Source: Marinagarivorans sp.
GTDB taxonomy: Bacteria; Pseudomonadota; Gammaproteobacteria; Pseudomonadales; Cellvibrionaceae
Length of the DNA stretch: 53,401 nt
Assembly (NCBI GenBank): GCA_028281865.1
Contig: JANQJB010000144.1
Span: 1 to 53,401 of the forward strand
Direction of reading: 5' to 3'
The position numbers and the translations under genes are program-made. This document shows positions 41,024 to 51,587 of the stretch, piece after piece (position 1 is the stretch's first letter; the number at the start of each line of letters is the position of its first letter). The notes beneath the pieces were generated by a model. That model worked only from the letters and a program-made list of their open reading frames with translations. It did not search any database and was not told the DNA's origin.

Positions 41024-41905
41024 ATGGCTTCGGGTCGTTCGGTGTTTTTATTGGCAGTGCTTTTTATTGCGGGCGTTCTTGTAGTGAACTCTGTTTATAT
41101 CGTCAATGAGTTTCAGCGCGCTGTTTTATTGCGTTTAGGGAAAGTGCATAACGCGGATATTTCGACGGGCTTGTATTTTAAGTGGCCGTTTTTTGATCAG
41201 GTGCGTAAATTTGATGGGCGAATCTTGACGTTAGACGCGCCGGCAGAGCGCTTTTTGACAGTAGAAAAGAAAAGCATGCAAGTAGACTCCTTTGCTAAAT
41301 GGCGCATTGTTGATGTTAGCAAATACTACACAGCAACCAACGGTGACCAAGAGCGCGCAAAAACATTATTAGCGCAGCGCATCAATGAAGGTTTGCGTAA
41401 CCAGTTTGCGCAGCGTTCGTTGCAAGAGGTTGTTAGTGGTGAGCGTGATGAATTAATGGTGGATATTACCCGAGATCTCAATAACTTTACCGCCGAAGCG
41501 CTCGGAGTGGAAATGATTGACGTGCGAGTCAAGGCTATCGATTTGCCGCGCGAGGTCAGTGGCCCGGTGTTTAATCGTATGGCCGCTGAGCGTGAGCGCG
41601 AAGCCAAAGAGCATCGCGCGATGGGTCAAGAGGAGGCGACCAAAATTCGAGCAGGCGCCGATCGGCAGAAAGTTGAAATTGAGTCCGATGCCTACCGTCA
41701 GTCAGAGCTTATTCGTGGTGAGGGTGATGCAACTGCTGCAAAAATTTATGCGGAGTCGTTTAATAAGAATCCTGAGTTCTACTCGTTTTCCCGCAGCTTG
41801 AACGCCTATAAAGAATCCTTTAAGGGCAAAGAGGACTTATTGCTAGTCGACCCAGACGGCGATTTCTTCCGTTTTATGAAAAACTCCGATGGGAAAAGTG
41901 AGTAA
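41024..41905 (+). CDS. hflC: HflC, FtsH protease regulator (SPFH/prohibitin family)
   Basis: HflC is the partner of HflK in the membrane. I choose ATG 41024, preceded by a purine-rich GAGGGGG and placed 1 bp after the hflK stop; the frame extends 12 codons further upstream within hflK but without merit. The 293-residue protein has an N-terminal membrane helix (about residues 6-25, SVFLLAVLFIAGVLV), an SPFH domain (about 28-220) and a coiled coil. It ends in FFRFMKNSDGKSE. A strong terminator follows 71 bp later. Confidence 0.97.
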   Translation: MASGRSVFLLAVLFIAGVLVVNSVYIVNEFQRAVLLRLGKVHNADISTGLYFKWPFFDQVRKFDGRILTLDAPAERFLTVEKKSMQVDSFAKWRIVDVSKYYTATNGDQERAKTLLAQRINEGLRNQFAQRSLQEVVSGERDELMVDITRDLNNFTAEALGVEMIDVRVKAIDLPREVSGPVFNRMAAEREREAKEHRAMGQEEATKIRAGADRQKVEIESDAYRQSELIRGEGDATAAKIYAESFNKNPEFYSFSRSLNAYKESFKGKEDLLLVDPDGDFFRFMKNSDGKSE

Positions 41906-41976
41906 TTAAATTCTAAGGCCGTCATAACTGGGTTTAAAGTCTTCGCCCAGGCATCAGAAAATGCTAGAATACGCTC

Positions 41977-41999
41977 GCCGGGTTAGCCCCGGCTTTTTT
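41977..41999 (+). terminator. Intrinsic terminator after hflC
   Basis: GCCGGG (41977-41982), loop TTAGC and CCCGGC (41988-41993) form a 6-bp GC-only stem followed by TTTTTT (41994-41999). This closes the hfq-hflX-hflKC unit; the next gene starts about 160 bp downstream. Confidence 0.9.
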
Positions 42000-42160
42000 G
42001 TGTCAGAAGCACAATCAACAGCCTTTGTTTGGGGAAAGCTTGTTTGAAAACCGAGCAGAAGCCTCGCTCGAATACGGAACGAAGCTTGGAAACGGCACGC
42101 TGGTTGCGTTTTACTGGCAAGCCAAAACTTTCATTGAATTAACAAATTGCACATCAGTTC

Positions 42161-42349
42161 ATGTGGGATGACTTCTTGAGAGCTCTCTGTTTAATGTTGA
42201 TATTCGAGGGAATGCTGCCATTTTTGTATCCTGCTCGTTGGCGCAAGTTAGTTGCATCTCTAGCGCTGGTAAATGACAGACAACTGCGTGTCATGGGCTT
42301 GATTTCGATGGTTGTTGGCGCGGGGGTTTTGTACGTTCTTAATCGTTAA
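42161..42349 (+). CDS. yjeT: DUF2065 family small inner-membrane protein (YjeT-like)
   Basis: A 62-residue protein with two predicted membrane helices (about residues 6-24 and 44-60). Its start (MWDDFLRALCLMLIFEGMLP) and end (LRVMGLISMVVGAGVLYVL) are characteristic of DUF2065. The function is unknown. The family sits in the hflKC-purA neighbourhood in E. coli (yjeT) and next to hisZ in Pseudomonas. The intergenic gap before it holds the hflC terminator, so it probably belongs to the hisZ-purA unit. Confidence 0.9.
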   Translation: MWDDFLRALCLMLIFEGMLPFLYPARWRKLVASLALVNDRQLRVMGLISMVVGAGVLYVLNR

Positions 42350-42399
42350 CAAAAATAAATTCCTGAATAAAACTTTGTTTAAAATGAAACCTGCCTAAG

Positions 42400-43587
42400 A
42401 TGAACAATTTTGAACGCTGGATGTTGCCTGATGGTGTCGAAGAAATTCTGCCAGACGAGGCGCATCAAATCGAAATCCTGCGCCGCCAGATTCTTGACCT
42501 TTTCTCTCTTTGGGGGTACGACCTTGTATTTCCGCCGATGTTGGAATTTACCGAATCGTTGCTAATCGGTTTAGGGCAGGATCTCGATTTAAATACATTC
42601 AAGGTTGTCGATCAATTGAGCGGGCGTAGCATGGGTATTCATGCTGATATGACGCCCCAAGCCGCTCGAATGGATGCCCACAGTTTGAAGCGAGAAGGCG
42701 TCAGTCGTTTGTGTTATTCGGGGCATGTTTTGTATACCAGGCCGAAATCTGCTCTCGCAACCCGCACACCTTTTCAGGTCGGTGTTGAGCTTTTTGGTGA
42801 GGCCGGTATAGAAGCTGATATTGAGATTATCTCGCTTTTACTGCAGACGCTGAAAAAGGCAGAGCTTGCCGATTTGTGTATCGACCTGGGCCACGTAGCG
42901 ATATATCGCACATTGACTAAAGCTGCGGGTCTAAATCAGGAGCAGGAAAACACACTGTTCAATCTATTGCAGGCTAAAGCCATCACGGATATTCGCGATT
43001 GGATTGAAGCTAATGTCGTCGACTCTAAGGCCAAACGATGGTTTTCTGAGCTGCCCAAATTATCTGGCGCTAGTAACGTCATCGGGTCCGCCCGGACGAT
43101 ATTTGCAGATGCGCCAGCAAATGTTGCCAAAGCGCTGGATGAACTTGAACATATTGCGGATGTTATCGGTGAGCGCTACCCTGAGGCACAGCTTTACTTT
43201 GATTTGAGCGAACTACGTGGCTACCACTATCACACCGGTGCTGTCTTTGCAGCCTTTGCCGCAGGTATCGGTAATGAAATTGCCTCCGGTGGTCGCTACG
43301 ATCACGTCGGTGAAGTTTTTGGGCGTTCAAACCGTCCGGCAACGGGTTTTACCGCTGACCTTGTTGCGTTAAAACGCTTAGGGCAACCGCGATGCGATAT
43401 GCGTAACGGTATCTTTGCACCGCTCTCGCAGCACTTAAAATTTTGGTCGACCGTGCAAAATTTGCGCGAACAAGGCGAGCGTTTAATCGTAGGCTTTGAC
43501 GGCCAAAAATTACCTAAGGAATTTCAAAATTGCGATCGCAAATTGATTGAGCGAGACGATGCTTTCGTAGTGGAGCCGCTGACATAA
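42400..43587 (+). CDS. hisZ: HisZ, ATP phosphoribosyltransferase regulatory subunit
   Basis: HisZ is a histidyl-tRNA synthetase paralogue that partners the short form of HisG in the first step of histidine synthesis. The 395-residue protein has class II synthetase-like motifs (WMLPDGVEEILPDEA; DMTPQAARMDAH; GGRYDHVGEVFG) but lacks a C-terminal anticodon-binding domain. It predicts a short HisG elsewhere in the genome. It lies between the DUF2065 gene and purA, as in Pseudomonas. The ATG has only a weak upstream site. Confidence 0.94.
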   Translation: MNNFERWMLPDGVEEILPDEAHQIEILRRQILDLFSLWGYDLVFPPMLEFTESLLIGLGQDLDLNTFKVVDQLSGRSMGIHADMTPQAARMDAHSLKREGVSRLCYSGHVLYTRPKSALATRTPFQVGVELFGEAGIEADIEIISLLLQTLKKAELADLCIDLGHVAIYRTLTKAAGLNQEQENTLFNLLQAKAITDIRDWIEANVVDSKAKRWFSELPKLSGASNVIGSARTIFADAPANVAKALDELEHIADVIGERYPEAQLYFDLSELRGYHYHTGAVFAAFAAGIGNEIASGGRYDHVGEVFGRSNRPATGFTADLVALKRLGQPRCDMRNGIFAPLSQHLKFWSTVQNLREQGERLIVGFDGQKLPKEFQNCDRKLIERDDAFVVEPLT

Positions 43588-43618
43588 CCTCGATAAATAA
43601 TATTGGCTTTGCGTATGA

Positions 43619-44956
<1,338 letters not shown>

Positions 44957-45023
44957 ACGCGCGTATATATAAAAAGCGCGCCTATAAAAGAATTTCATTA
45001 TCAAAATCATAGAGGGTACTTAT

Positions 45024-45443
45024 ATGAAGCTTTCACAAAAACTTTTTGCAGTCGTCGGTGCCGTTGTGGTATCTGGCCTGTTTGCGATTGCGATCAATGC
45101 CAAAACCTCCACTGCGGAGCGCATTAAGCCGATTGGTGAGTTGTGTATGGAGGGCGAATCATGCGCATCAGCTCCTGCAGCAGCTAGCGGAGGCGCTGCG
45201 CGAAGTGCAGATTCGGTTTATCAAACAGGTTGCGCAGCCTGCCATGCTATGGGTATTGCCGGTGCTCCGAAAACAGGTGATGCGGCAGAGTGGAACGCGC
45301 GCATTGAAGCCCGAGGTTTGGAAGGTTTATACACGAATGCCTACAAAGGTTTTAACGGAATGCCGCCTAAAGGGGTGTGTGCCGACTGTTCAGAAGAAGA
45401 AATCAAAGCCACCGTTGATTACATGCTAGCGCAATCGAAATAA
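45024..45443 (+). CDS. Cytochrome c5-type c-type cytochrome
   Basis: A 139-residue exported electron-transfer protein. It has a signal peptide (about residues 1-26, MKLSQKLFAVVGAVVVSGLF) and a single heme-binding CAACH motif, with the axial Met in GMPPKG. The nearby GVCADC pair probably forms the disulfide known in cytochrome c5. Its redox partners are unknown. A good ribosome binding site (GAGGG) precedes the ATG. A very strong terminator follows, so it is probably monocistronic. In Pseudomonas a cytochrome c5 gene lies near rep; here two other genes lie between. Confidence 0.93.
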   Translation: MKLSQKLFAVVGAVVVSGLFAIAINAKTSTAERIKPIGELCMEGESCASAPAAASGGAARSADSVYQTGCAACHAMGIAGAPKTGDAAEWNARIEARGLEGLYTNAYKGFNGMPPKGVCADCSEEEIKATVDYMLAQSK

Positions 45444-45470
45444 TATCCCGCTTCTTTTTTCGTGAAAAAG

Positions 45471-45498
45471 GCCGTGCTGAGAGCACGGCTTTTTTTTT
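45471..45498 (+). terminator. Strong intrinsic terminator after cytochrome c5
   Basis: GCCGTGCT (45471-45478) pairs with AGCACGGC (45482-45489) around a GAG loop and is followed by nine T residues (45490-45498). The 8-bp perfect stem makes this the clearest terminator in the window. Confidence 0.95.
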
Positions 45499-45606
45499 GC
45501 CTGTCTTTACTTCCTTGCAAAGCGTTCCCAACTATCAGATTGAGACTTGGCAAATTGAGATCTAGTGCAATCTTTGGCTTATCTAATTGAGGACATATCC
45601 CCGAGC

Positions 45607-45639
45607 GGTGTTTAACGAATAAATCGGCTTTTAAACACC
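45607..45639 (+). promoter_or_regulatory. 9-bp dyad symmetry before the lipoprotein gene
   Basis: GGTGTTTAA (45607-45615) and TTAAACACC (45631-45639) are perfect reverse complements across 15 bases, ending about 25 bases before the lipoprotein ATG and just before its GGAG (45656-45659). It could be an operator or a leader hairpin affecting translation. The rest of the gap (45499-45664) shows no gene. Confidence 0.45.
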
Positions 45640-45664
45640 AATAGGATTAACATAAGGAGAGTTT

Positions 45665-48088
45665 ATGCGCTCATTATTGATAGTATTTTTTATTTTTATG
45701 CTCAATGCCTGTAGTGGCATTGACGTTAATATCGAGAGCGGCTTGCAAAATGGTGCAAACGAAAGCAAGCCAGAAAACACTCCACCCGTTATCGATATGG
45801 AAATCGACATATTGCGCTTCCAAGAATCGAAAATTAATGTTTTTGTGCCAATTTCTGATCGGGAAAATAACATTGCCAAAATAGATTTATATGGTTTAGC
45901 TGCCAATCTATTTACGTTTAAGCGCATCGCTGGCGGTATAAAGCTTGAATCAAAACAAAAAATAAGTTACCAGGAGCCACGCCCTTATACTCATAACAGT
46001 TACCCGCTACTTATTTCGGTTAGAGACAGTGATGGATTAATCACTGAGAAAGAATTGGTTATTGAAATTCTTGCTCAAGCCAAAACAACAGCAAAAATTG
46101 TGTTTCCGCCACCTAAATCAAATCTTGGTGGCAATGCTGAAACAACCACGGTAATTGTAAACGCGAAAGGGCAAGATGGTTCAAGCGAATCTGTCGTGGA
46201 AGTTTCTTGTAACGGAGTACAACTTCAACGGCAGGAATCTTCGCCACATTTATGGATGGGTAAAGTTAATATTGCTGGGCCAAAAACTGAGTTACTTGTG
46301 AGTGTATCGGACAGCTTTGGCGATATATTAGTATTGCCAAAACGTATTATTCGCAATCATGGACTTTTGTCGCAAAGCACTTCTACGATACCAGTAGAGG
46401 ATCAAAAGACGGGAGTGCGTTATCGCGTTAAAATCAACCCAGATCTACCTGATGTAATTCAGGTCTATGACAAAACGGAATGGGTTGATTACATAGAGGA
46501 CAGTGCACTCGATTCGTGTGGACGGAATTTCCGTTTGGCCGGCGATGGTATTCATGCTTCGATAAGTAATAATTACCAAGTGTGTATTGTGAATTTACAA
46601 AATAAAAACGTTGAACAATTGTCGTTTGATGGTTCACATATTGGAGATTGGGCACTTTCCAGCGGATCAATTAAAAGCCTATTGTGGAGCAATGAGGGAG
46701 CAAAGTTGCATCTTCTGAAAGAAAATTATTTCGAAGATGGCCATAACGGGGCAATTTTTACTTACGAATTAGGCAGAAAAAACCTGAAACTCATTTATCA
46801 GGAAAAAGCACGCGTTTATCCACTTTTTGCTTTTGATGAAGAAAAAAATCGATTTTACTTTGTTACTTCTAGCGGTAAAGAAGTTCGTGAGTACAATTTG
46901 AAAACAGGTGGTATCCAGAAAATCGTTGACGCTGAACAAACACCACATTCAATTGATAAAATTCAATTTGTTGATGGCGATTTAGAAATGTTTGATCATT
47001 ATGGCTCTTATCTCGGCTATATTGATATTAAAAATCAGCAAATTATCAATGTAGATGAAATTGAGATTTCCGAAGATTATTTTAATTATCGTGTGGGCTA
47101 TGGTAGTGCTGTTCATCTGAATAGAGGCGGTTTAGATTTCGACTCCTCACGACGAGAGTTATTTACAGGCCAGGGTGTAAAGATCAATCTGGATGATGGC
47201 GTAAGAGAATATATAGGGCTTCGTCTGCACAGGACGGCTTTGTTACCATTACAGCCGGGGAAACGCTATGGGTCTTTCTCGGCAAGAACAGATAAAATTT
47301 TCTTATTCGACGTTCCCGACCCTGTTCCTCATCCTTTATTTGTTGATCGCAATGCGATTCCTCAACAAACTTTGGTAAGTTTTGGTTACGACACTAAATT
47401 TGTTTCTGCTTATAGAGGCCGCCGCTTATTTCTCACAAGCTTTCATGGCTTTAGTAGTATATGCAGTCGAGAAAGTGCTCAAAACGGAGCTAGAACATTT
47501 GGTAATTTGATGAGTTATGATCATAATCGCTTGCGTTGTGATCATGTATTTCAAAAGCTCGATGAGACAGGCGGAGAGCGCTATAGTGATCTAACGTCAT
47601 ATAAAATTAGTGCACTTGCTGTAGATGATGAAAACTATCTTTTATTTGCTTGGTCAAGTCTTAATAATTCCATTCTTGTTATAGATTATCGCACTGTGGA
47701 TTACCGTATTGCAGCAGTAATAAAAGTCAAATCACAGTCTGTAACAGATAACAACGTACGGTCTGATTTATCTATTAATACCCGTTTGAGAAAACTTTAT
47801 GTCACTAATTTTGGTGAACACATTGTCGAATTGGATCTGAAAGATATTTGGCCTGAACTGTTAAATGATAATGTTGGAGTGCCTCCCGATTATTCCGTTT
47901 CTGAAAGAGTGGTAACGGGCAGAGATAGTATTTTCTCAGGACCAAAATTACATAACGAAGTTAGCGATAGAGTTGTCATTGATGGCCTTGCAATTGACGA
48001 AGATAATGAAATACTGTTTACAAATTGGGATCGATCCATTATTGGAGTGTCGGTTGCAACGGGGGATAAAGTAATAATATCGAAATAG
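45665..48088 (+). CDS. Large predicted lipoprotein, unrecognised family, beta-rich
   Basis: I do not recognise this 807-residue protein. It starts with a lipoprotein signal (MRSLLIVFFIFMLNAC, acylation at Cys16). The first 220 or so residues look like two Ig/cadherin-type beta domains (VRDSDGLITEKELVIEIL; LLVSVSDSFGDILVLP). The remainder is rich in short beta-strand patterns separated by turns (for example RVYPLFAFDEEKNRFYFV, SLNNSILVIDYRTVDY), consistent with a beta-propeller. Predicted surface or periplasmic location. It has a GGAG ribosome binding site. The DNA is visibly richer in A and T than the flanking purA. It is transcribed toward the DUF4350-like gene, 171 bp ahead, and the pair may or may not be cotranscribed. 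Confidence 0.8.
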   Translation: MRSLLIVFFIFMLNACSGIDVNIESGLQNGANESKPENTPPVIDMEIDILRFQESKINVFVPISDRENNIAKIDLYGLAANLFTFKRIAGGIKLESKQKISYQEPRPYTHNSYPLLISVRDSDGLITEKELVIEILAQAKTTAKIVFPPPKSNLGGNAETTTVIVNAKGQDGSSESVVEVSCNGVQLQRQESSPHLWMGKVNIAGPKTELLVSVSDSFGDILVLPKRIIRNHGLLSQSTSTIPVEDQKTGVRYRVKINPDLPDVIQVYDKTEWVDYIEDSALDSCGRNFRLAGDGIHASISNNYQVCIVNLQNKNVEQLSFDGSHIGDWALSSGSIKSLLWSNEGAKLHLLKENYFEDGHNGAIFTYELGRKNLKLIYQEKARVYPLFAFDEEKNRFYFVTSSGKEVREYNLKTGGIQKIVDAEQTPHSIDKIQFVDGDLEMFDHYGSYLGYIDIKNQQIINVDEIEISEDYFNYRVGYGSAVHLNRGGLDFDSSRRELFTGQGVKINLDDGVREYIGLRLHRTALLPLQPGKRYGSFSARTDKIFLFDVPDPVPHPLFVDRNAIPQQTLVSFGYDTKFVSAYRGRRLFLTSFHGFSSICSRESAQNGARTFGNLMSYDHNRLRCDHVFQKLDETGGERYSDLTSYKISALAVDDENYLLFAWSSLNNSILVIDYRTVDYRIAAVIKVKSQSVTDNNVRSDLSINTRLRKLYVTNFGEHIVELDLKDIWPELLNDNVGVPPDYSVSERVVTGRDSIFSGPKLHNEVSDRVVIDGLAIDEDNEILFTNWDRSIIGVSVATGDKVIISK

Positions 48089-48259
48089 ATGTTTTCACAA
48101 GATTGCTTTTAATGGCGCGATTTTTTTTGATTGAGTTCCGTTGACCCTGCGGTGCTTGGGGGAACTTAATTAGATAGTTGTTTTCTATACAAGACTTGTT
48201 AAGCTAACTAGTAGTTTAGCTGCTAATAAATATTAAAAAATCTATGTATATTAAACAAT

Positions 48260-49486
48260 ATGAAAATTCTATCAATTATTTTATTCTTCTCTCTGGTGGC
48301 TTGTACGGCTTCTGAAATCAAAGAAGCTAAGCCTGAAAAAGTCGAAACTCCCACCAAGGTTATCCGTCATAGTGCTCGTTATAATTATGTTGATAATGAG
48401 TTTTATTTTACCTGTGTAAAAACCTCGCCAACATGCTATGTCAAAATAATTGGTGTTGAATGTAAAAATGTAGATGATTTGAGAGCAAATAATACAAGTG
48501 CATGTAAGCATAAATTGTTTGATGAGAAAATTATCAACCCAGGAGAGGAGGCGGAATTTTCAGGTCTTCCAAAACAGTTCAAGGTTTGTCGATCTGCAAA
48601 GGTTATTGATGATATTGTAGCTTGCAAGGGGCGCATAATGCCTCGGGTGAAAGCAGAGAAAATTGACGGCCCTGTTCAGGTTGCTGACCCAGATTTTAAA
48701 CCTAATATAGTTAACCCTCGGTTTATCGAAGGTGACCAAAGAGCGCCTGTTGTGCGTATTGATGAGGCCCATGGGAATTTTCATACCTTGGAAGGGCGAT
48801 ATGCTCCGTTGGCAGGTTTGTTGAAGGCTGATGGATATCGAGTAGAAAAGAATACCCAAGCACTCTCAGTTGACTCACTGAAAAATACAGATGTCTTGTT
48901 AATTGCTAATGCGATGAATCGTCGCAACAGAGAGCATGTTTCTGCATTTACGTCGGAGGAAATTGAGGCTGTAAAAGATTGGGTTAATGAAGGTGGGTCA
49001 CTTTTGCTGATTATCGACCACCCGCCCTTTGACGTAGGTAGTGAAGCACTGGCTGAAGCCTTGGGCTTTGAGTTGTTAAAAAAAGCCGTCATGCTGCCAG
49101 GGTTTGGTCGCTTTTCGAGGGAAACTGAGACTTTGTTAAGTCACCCAATAACGGATGCGAAGAGTCGCACTATTTCGTTTTATAAGACTTTCAGTGGTAC
49201 TGCGTTTAAAGCACCAAAAACTGCCGAACATTTATTGAAGTTCCCGTTAGGAAAGGCTAAAAAATTTTCGCGTGAAGATGGACTTGCTACCTTAGAAGAT
49301 GGCTGGAGCCCCGCTGCGGTCATGAAATATGGAAAGGGTCGTATTGCTTTTTTTGCAGAAGCGGGGGCCTTTAGCGCACAACTTGTTCGAACGCGAAATA
49401 TTAAAATGGGAATGGGTCATCCACAAGCTAGTGAAAATGCTCAATTTACTTTAAATGTGATGCGATGGTTGACACCAAAGCGTTAA
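48260..49486 (+). CDS. Predicted lipoprotein, DUF4350-like
   Basis: A 408-residue protein with a lipoprotein signal (MKILSIILFFSLVAC, Cys15). An N-terminal region with several cysteines (about residues 50-120, CVKTSPTCYVKIIGVEC) is followed by a domain from about 160 to the end. That domain has features of DUF4350 / class I amidotransferase-like folds (VRIDEAHGNFHTLEGRY; DVLLIANAMN; VNEGGSLLLIIDHPPFD; IAFFAEAGAFSAQ). Function unknown. It has an A/T-rich upstream gap with no good promoter in view. It is convergent with rep, 5 bp apart. Confidence 0.75.
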   Translation: MKILSIILFFSLVACTASEIKEAKPEKVETPTKVIRHSARYNYVDNEFYFTCVKTSPTCYVKIIGVECKNVDDLRANNTSACKHKLFDEKIINPGEEAEFSGLPKQFKVCRSAKVIDDIVACKGRIMPRVKAEKIDGPVQVADPDFKPNIVNPRFIEGDQRAPVVRIDEAHGNFHTLEGRYAPLAGLLKADGYRVEKNTQALSVDSLKNTDVLLIANAMNRRNREHVSAFTSEEIEAVKDWVNEGGSLLLIIDHPPFDVGSEALAEALGFELLKKAVMLPGFGRFSRETETLLSHPITDAKSRTISFYKTFSGTAFKAPKTAEHLLKFPLGKAKKFSREDGLATLEDGWSPAAVMKYGKGRIAFFAEAGAFSAQLVRTRNIKMGMGHPQASENAQFTLNVMRWLTPKR

Positions 49487-49491
49487 TACGC

Positions 49492-51510
49492 CTAATCGTC
49501 GAAAAGCATTTTTAAATTTGTTAACGTTTCGTTACCCTTTTTTTCAACTTGGATTTCGCTTGCGTTGCCAAAGCCCTCCATTTCGGTATCATCGCCTGGG
49601 ATTTCTTCTAAGAATCGACTGGGAGAAGTTTCGACTTTCTCTCCATATTGCTTGCGAGATGCCGCGAGTGTAATTGTCAGTGTTTCTTTTGCGCGGGTGA
49701 TACCGACATAGGTCAAACGGCGTTCTTCTTCAATATTATTTTCTTCTATGCTCGTGCGGTGTGGGAGAATTTCTTCCTCAAAACCGACCATAAAAACGTG
49801 TGGAAATTCTAAACCCTTTGAAGCATGTAAGGTCATTAAGCTTACACGATCCTCATCGTTTTCCTCCTCTTGGCGATCGAGCATATCGATTAAAATCATT
49901 TTGCTAATCGCTTGATTTAAACGCTCCTCTCCGTCCATATCCTCCTCTAAATCATTTTCGATATTACGCTTAATTTGGTCAATCAAGTAATAAATATTCT
50001 CGACACGCTTTTCGGCGACTTTGGGTGAGCTCGCGTTTTGATGTAACCAGCCTTCGTAGTCGATATCCTCAATTAATTCACGAATTCCGGAAACGGGATT
50101 GTTGTTGTGGCAGTTTTTTTTCACACCTTCTAACCAATGATAAAATTGCTGTAGCCTCTGGATGCTTTTTTCGTTGAGTACAGCTTGTAATCCAAGATGA
50201 TTGCATGCCTCTAGCATGCTTAGGCTATTTTCTGTCGCGTAGCGACCTAGGCCCTCCAGAGTTGAAGTGCCGATTTGTCTACGGGGAGTGTTGATAATTC
50301 GCAAAAATGCATTGTCGTCATCTGGGTTAATTAATAAACGCAAATAGGCCATTAAGTCTTTTATTTCGGTTTTAGCAAAAAAACTCGTGCCTCCGCTGAT
50401 GTGATAAGGAATTTGTGCTTGTTGTAATTTAATTTCGAATTGACGAGCTTGATAGTTGCCTCTATATAAAATTGCAAAATCTTTAAACTGTGCCCGGCGG
50501 CGTAATTTTTGATTCAGAATTTCGTTGGCGACGCGTTCTCCCTCTGCGTCTTCGTTAACACATTTGACAACACGAATAAGTTCGCCGACACCAAGTTCAC
50601 TCCACAGTTTTTTCTCAAATACATGTGGGTTGTGGCTTATAATTTCATTCGCGACTTTTAATATACGTGCTTTAGAGCGGTAATTTTGCTCCAGCTTAAT
50701 GACCTTCAAATTGGGATAATCATGTGTCAGCTGAGCCAAATTCTCCGGCTTTGCACCGCGCCAGGCGTAAATACTTTGATCGTCGTCGCCAACTACTGTA
50801 AGACCGTTGCGATTACCGAGCAATAATTTAACGAGTTCATACTGGCTTGAGTTAGTGTCTTGGTATTCGTCGACGAGTAGATAGCGTATGCGTTTTTGCC
50901 AACGCACAAGCACTTCTGGAGACTGTTGAAATAATTCTGTGGGTAAACGAATTAAGTCGTCGAAGTCGATTGCGTTGTATGCCTGCAGGGCTTCGTTGTA
51001 GCGCTGATAAACTAAAGCAAATATTTGTTCAACTTGGTTTTCAGCTCGGCTTTGTATATGTCCTGGCGATTGTAATTCAGTTTTCCACTGTGAAATTTGA
51101 TTTTGTATGCGGTCGAGCATATCGTTGTCGAAATCGCTTTCCTTCAACATTAATTCTTTTAATAGTGCTCGGGCATCTTCTGCATCGAAAATTGAAAACC
51201 CAGGTTTGTATCCAATTTTTGTGACTTCCTTGCGTATAATATTTAAGCCCAGCGTGTGAAATGTCGATACGGCCAGGCCATGTGATGCCCGCCCTTTGAT
51301 AAGTTTACCGACGCGTGCTTTCATTTCACGCGCGGCTTTGTTGGTAAATGTTACCGCTGCAATATTGCGTGCGTGGTACCCACACTCCTCGATCAGGTAC
51401 GCGATTTTCTGCGTAATAACGCTGGTTTTGCCGCTGCCTGCGCCGGCAAGGACAAGGCAAGGGCCGTCGATATAGCGTACAGCTTCGCTCTGGCGATTGT
51501 TGAGAGGCAC
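49492..51510 (-). CDS. rep: Rep, ATP-dependent DNA helicase (UvrD/Rep family)
   Basis: Rep is a 3'-5' helicase that clears proteins ahead of replication forks and aids restart. I place the start at GTG 51510 (MPLNNRQSEAVRYIDG), giving 672 residues, very close to E. coli Rep (673) with Walker A AGAGSGKT at residues 22-29 as in that protein. The frame extends to 51558, but a promoter overlaps that point. Further motifs: LLVDEYQDTNSSQYEL (motif II), VVGDDDQSIYAWRGA (III), SLMTLHASKGLEFPHVF (V) and YVGITRAKETL (VI). The gene is convergent with the DUF4350-like gene. Confidence 0.95.
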   Translation of the reverse strand: MPLNNRQSEAVRYIDGPCLVLAGAGSGKTSVITQKIAYLIEECGYHARNIAAVTFTNKAAREMKARVGKLIKGRASHGLAVSTFHTLGLNIIRKEVTKIGYKPGFSIFDAEDARALLKELMLKESDFDNDMLDRIQNQISQWKTELQSPGHIQSRAENQVEQIFALVYQRYNEALQAYNAIDFDDLIRLPTELFQQSPEVLVRWQKRIRYLLVDEYQDTNSSQYELVKLLLGNRNGLTVVGDDDQSIYAWRGAKPENLAQLTHDYPNLKVIKLEQNYRSKARILKVANEIISHNPHVFEKKLWSELGVGELIRVVKCVNEDAEGERVANEILNQKLRRRAQFKDFAILYRGNYQARQFEIKLQQAQIPYHISGGTSFFAKTEIKDLMAYLRLLINPDDDNAFLRIINTPRRQIGTSTLEGLGRYATENSLSMLEACNHLGLQAVLNEKSIQRLQQFYHWLEGVKKNCHNNNPVSGIRELIEDIDYEGWLHQNASSPKVAEKRVENIYYLIDQIKRNIENDLEEDMDGEERLNQAISKMILIDMLDRQEEENDEDRVSLMTLHASKGLEFPHVFMVGFEEEILPHRTSIEENNIEEERRLTYVGITRAKETLTITLAASRKQYGEKVETSPSRFLEEIPGDDTEMEGFGNASEIQVEKKGNETLTNLKMLFDD

Positions 51511-51557
51511 AGTAAATCTCAGCCCATTTGGTAAGTATGGAAGAAAAGCGGAGCGCA

Positions 51558-51587
51558 ATTCTACACGCGTGCTGTCATTGCTGGCAA
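51558..51587 (-). promoter_or_regulatory. Probable sigma-70 promoter of rep
   Basis: Read on the minus strand, TTGCCA (51587-51582) is followed after 18 bp by TAGAAT (51563-51558). Transcription would begin about 40 nt before the GTG start at 51510. This supports the shorter rep start, because the alternative start at 51558 would overlap the -10. Confidence 0.55.

Noticed and set aside
44957-45023. GCGCG/CGCGC pairing between purA and cytochrome c5
   Set aside because: Short stem with an A/T-rich loop and no T run after it; not a convincing terminator.
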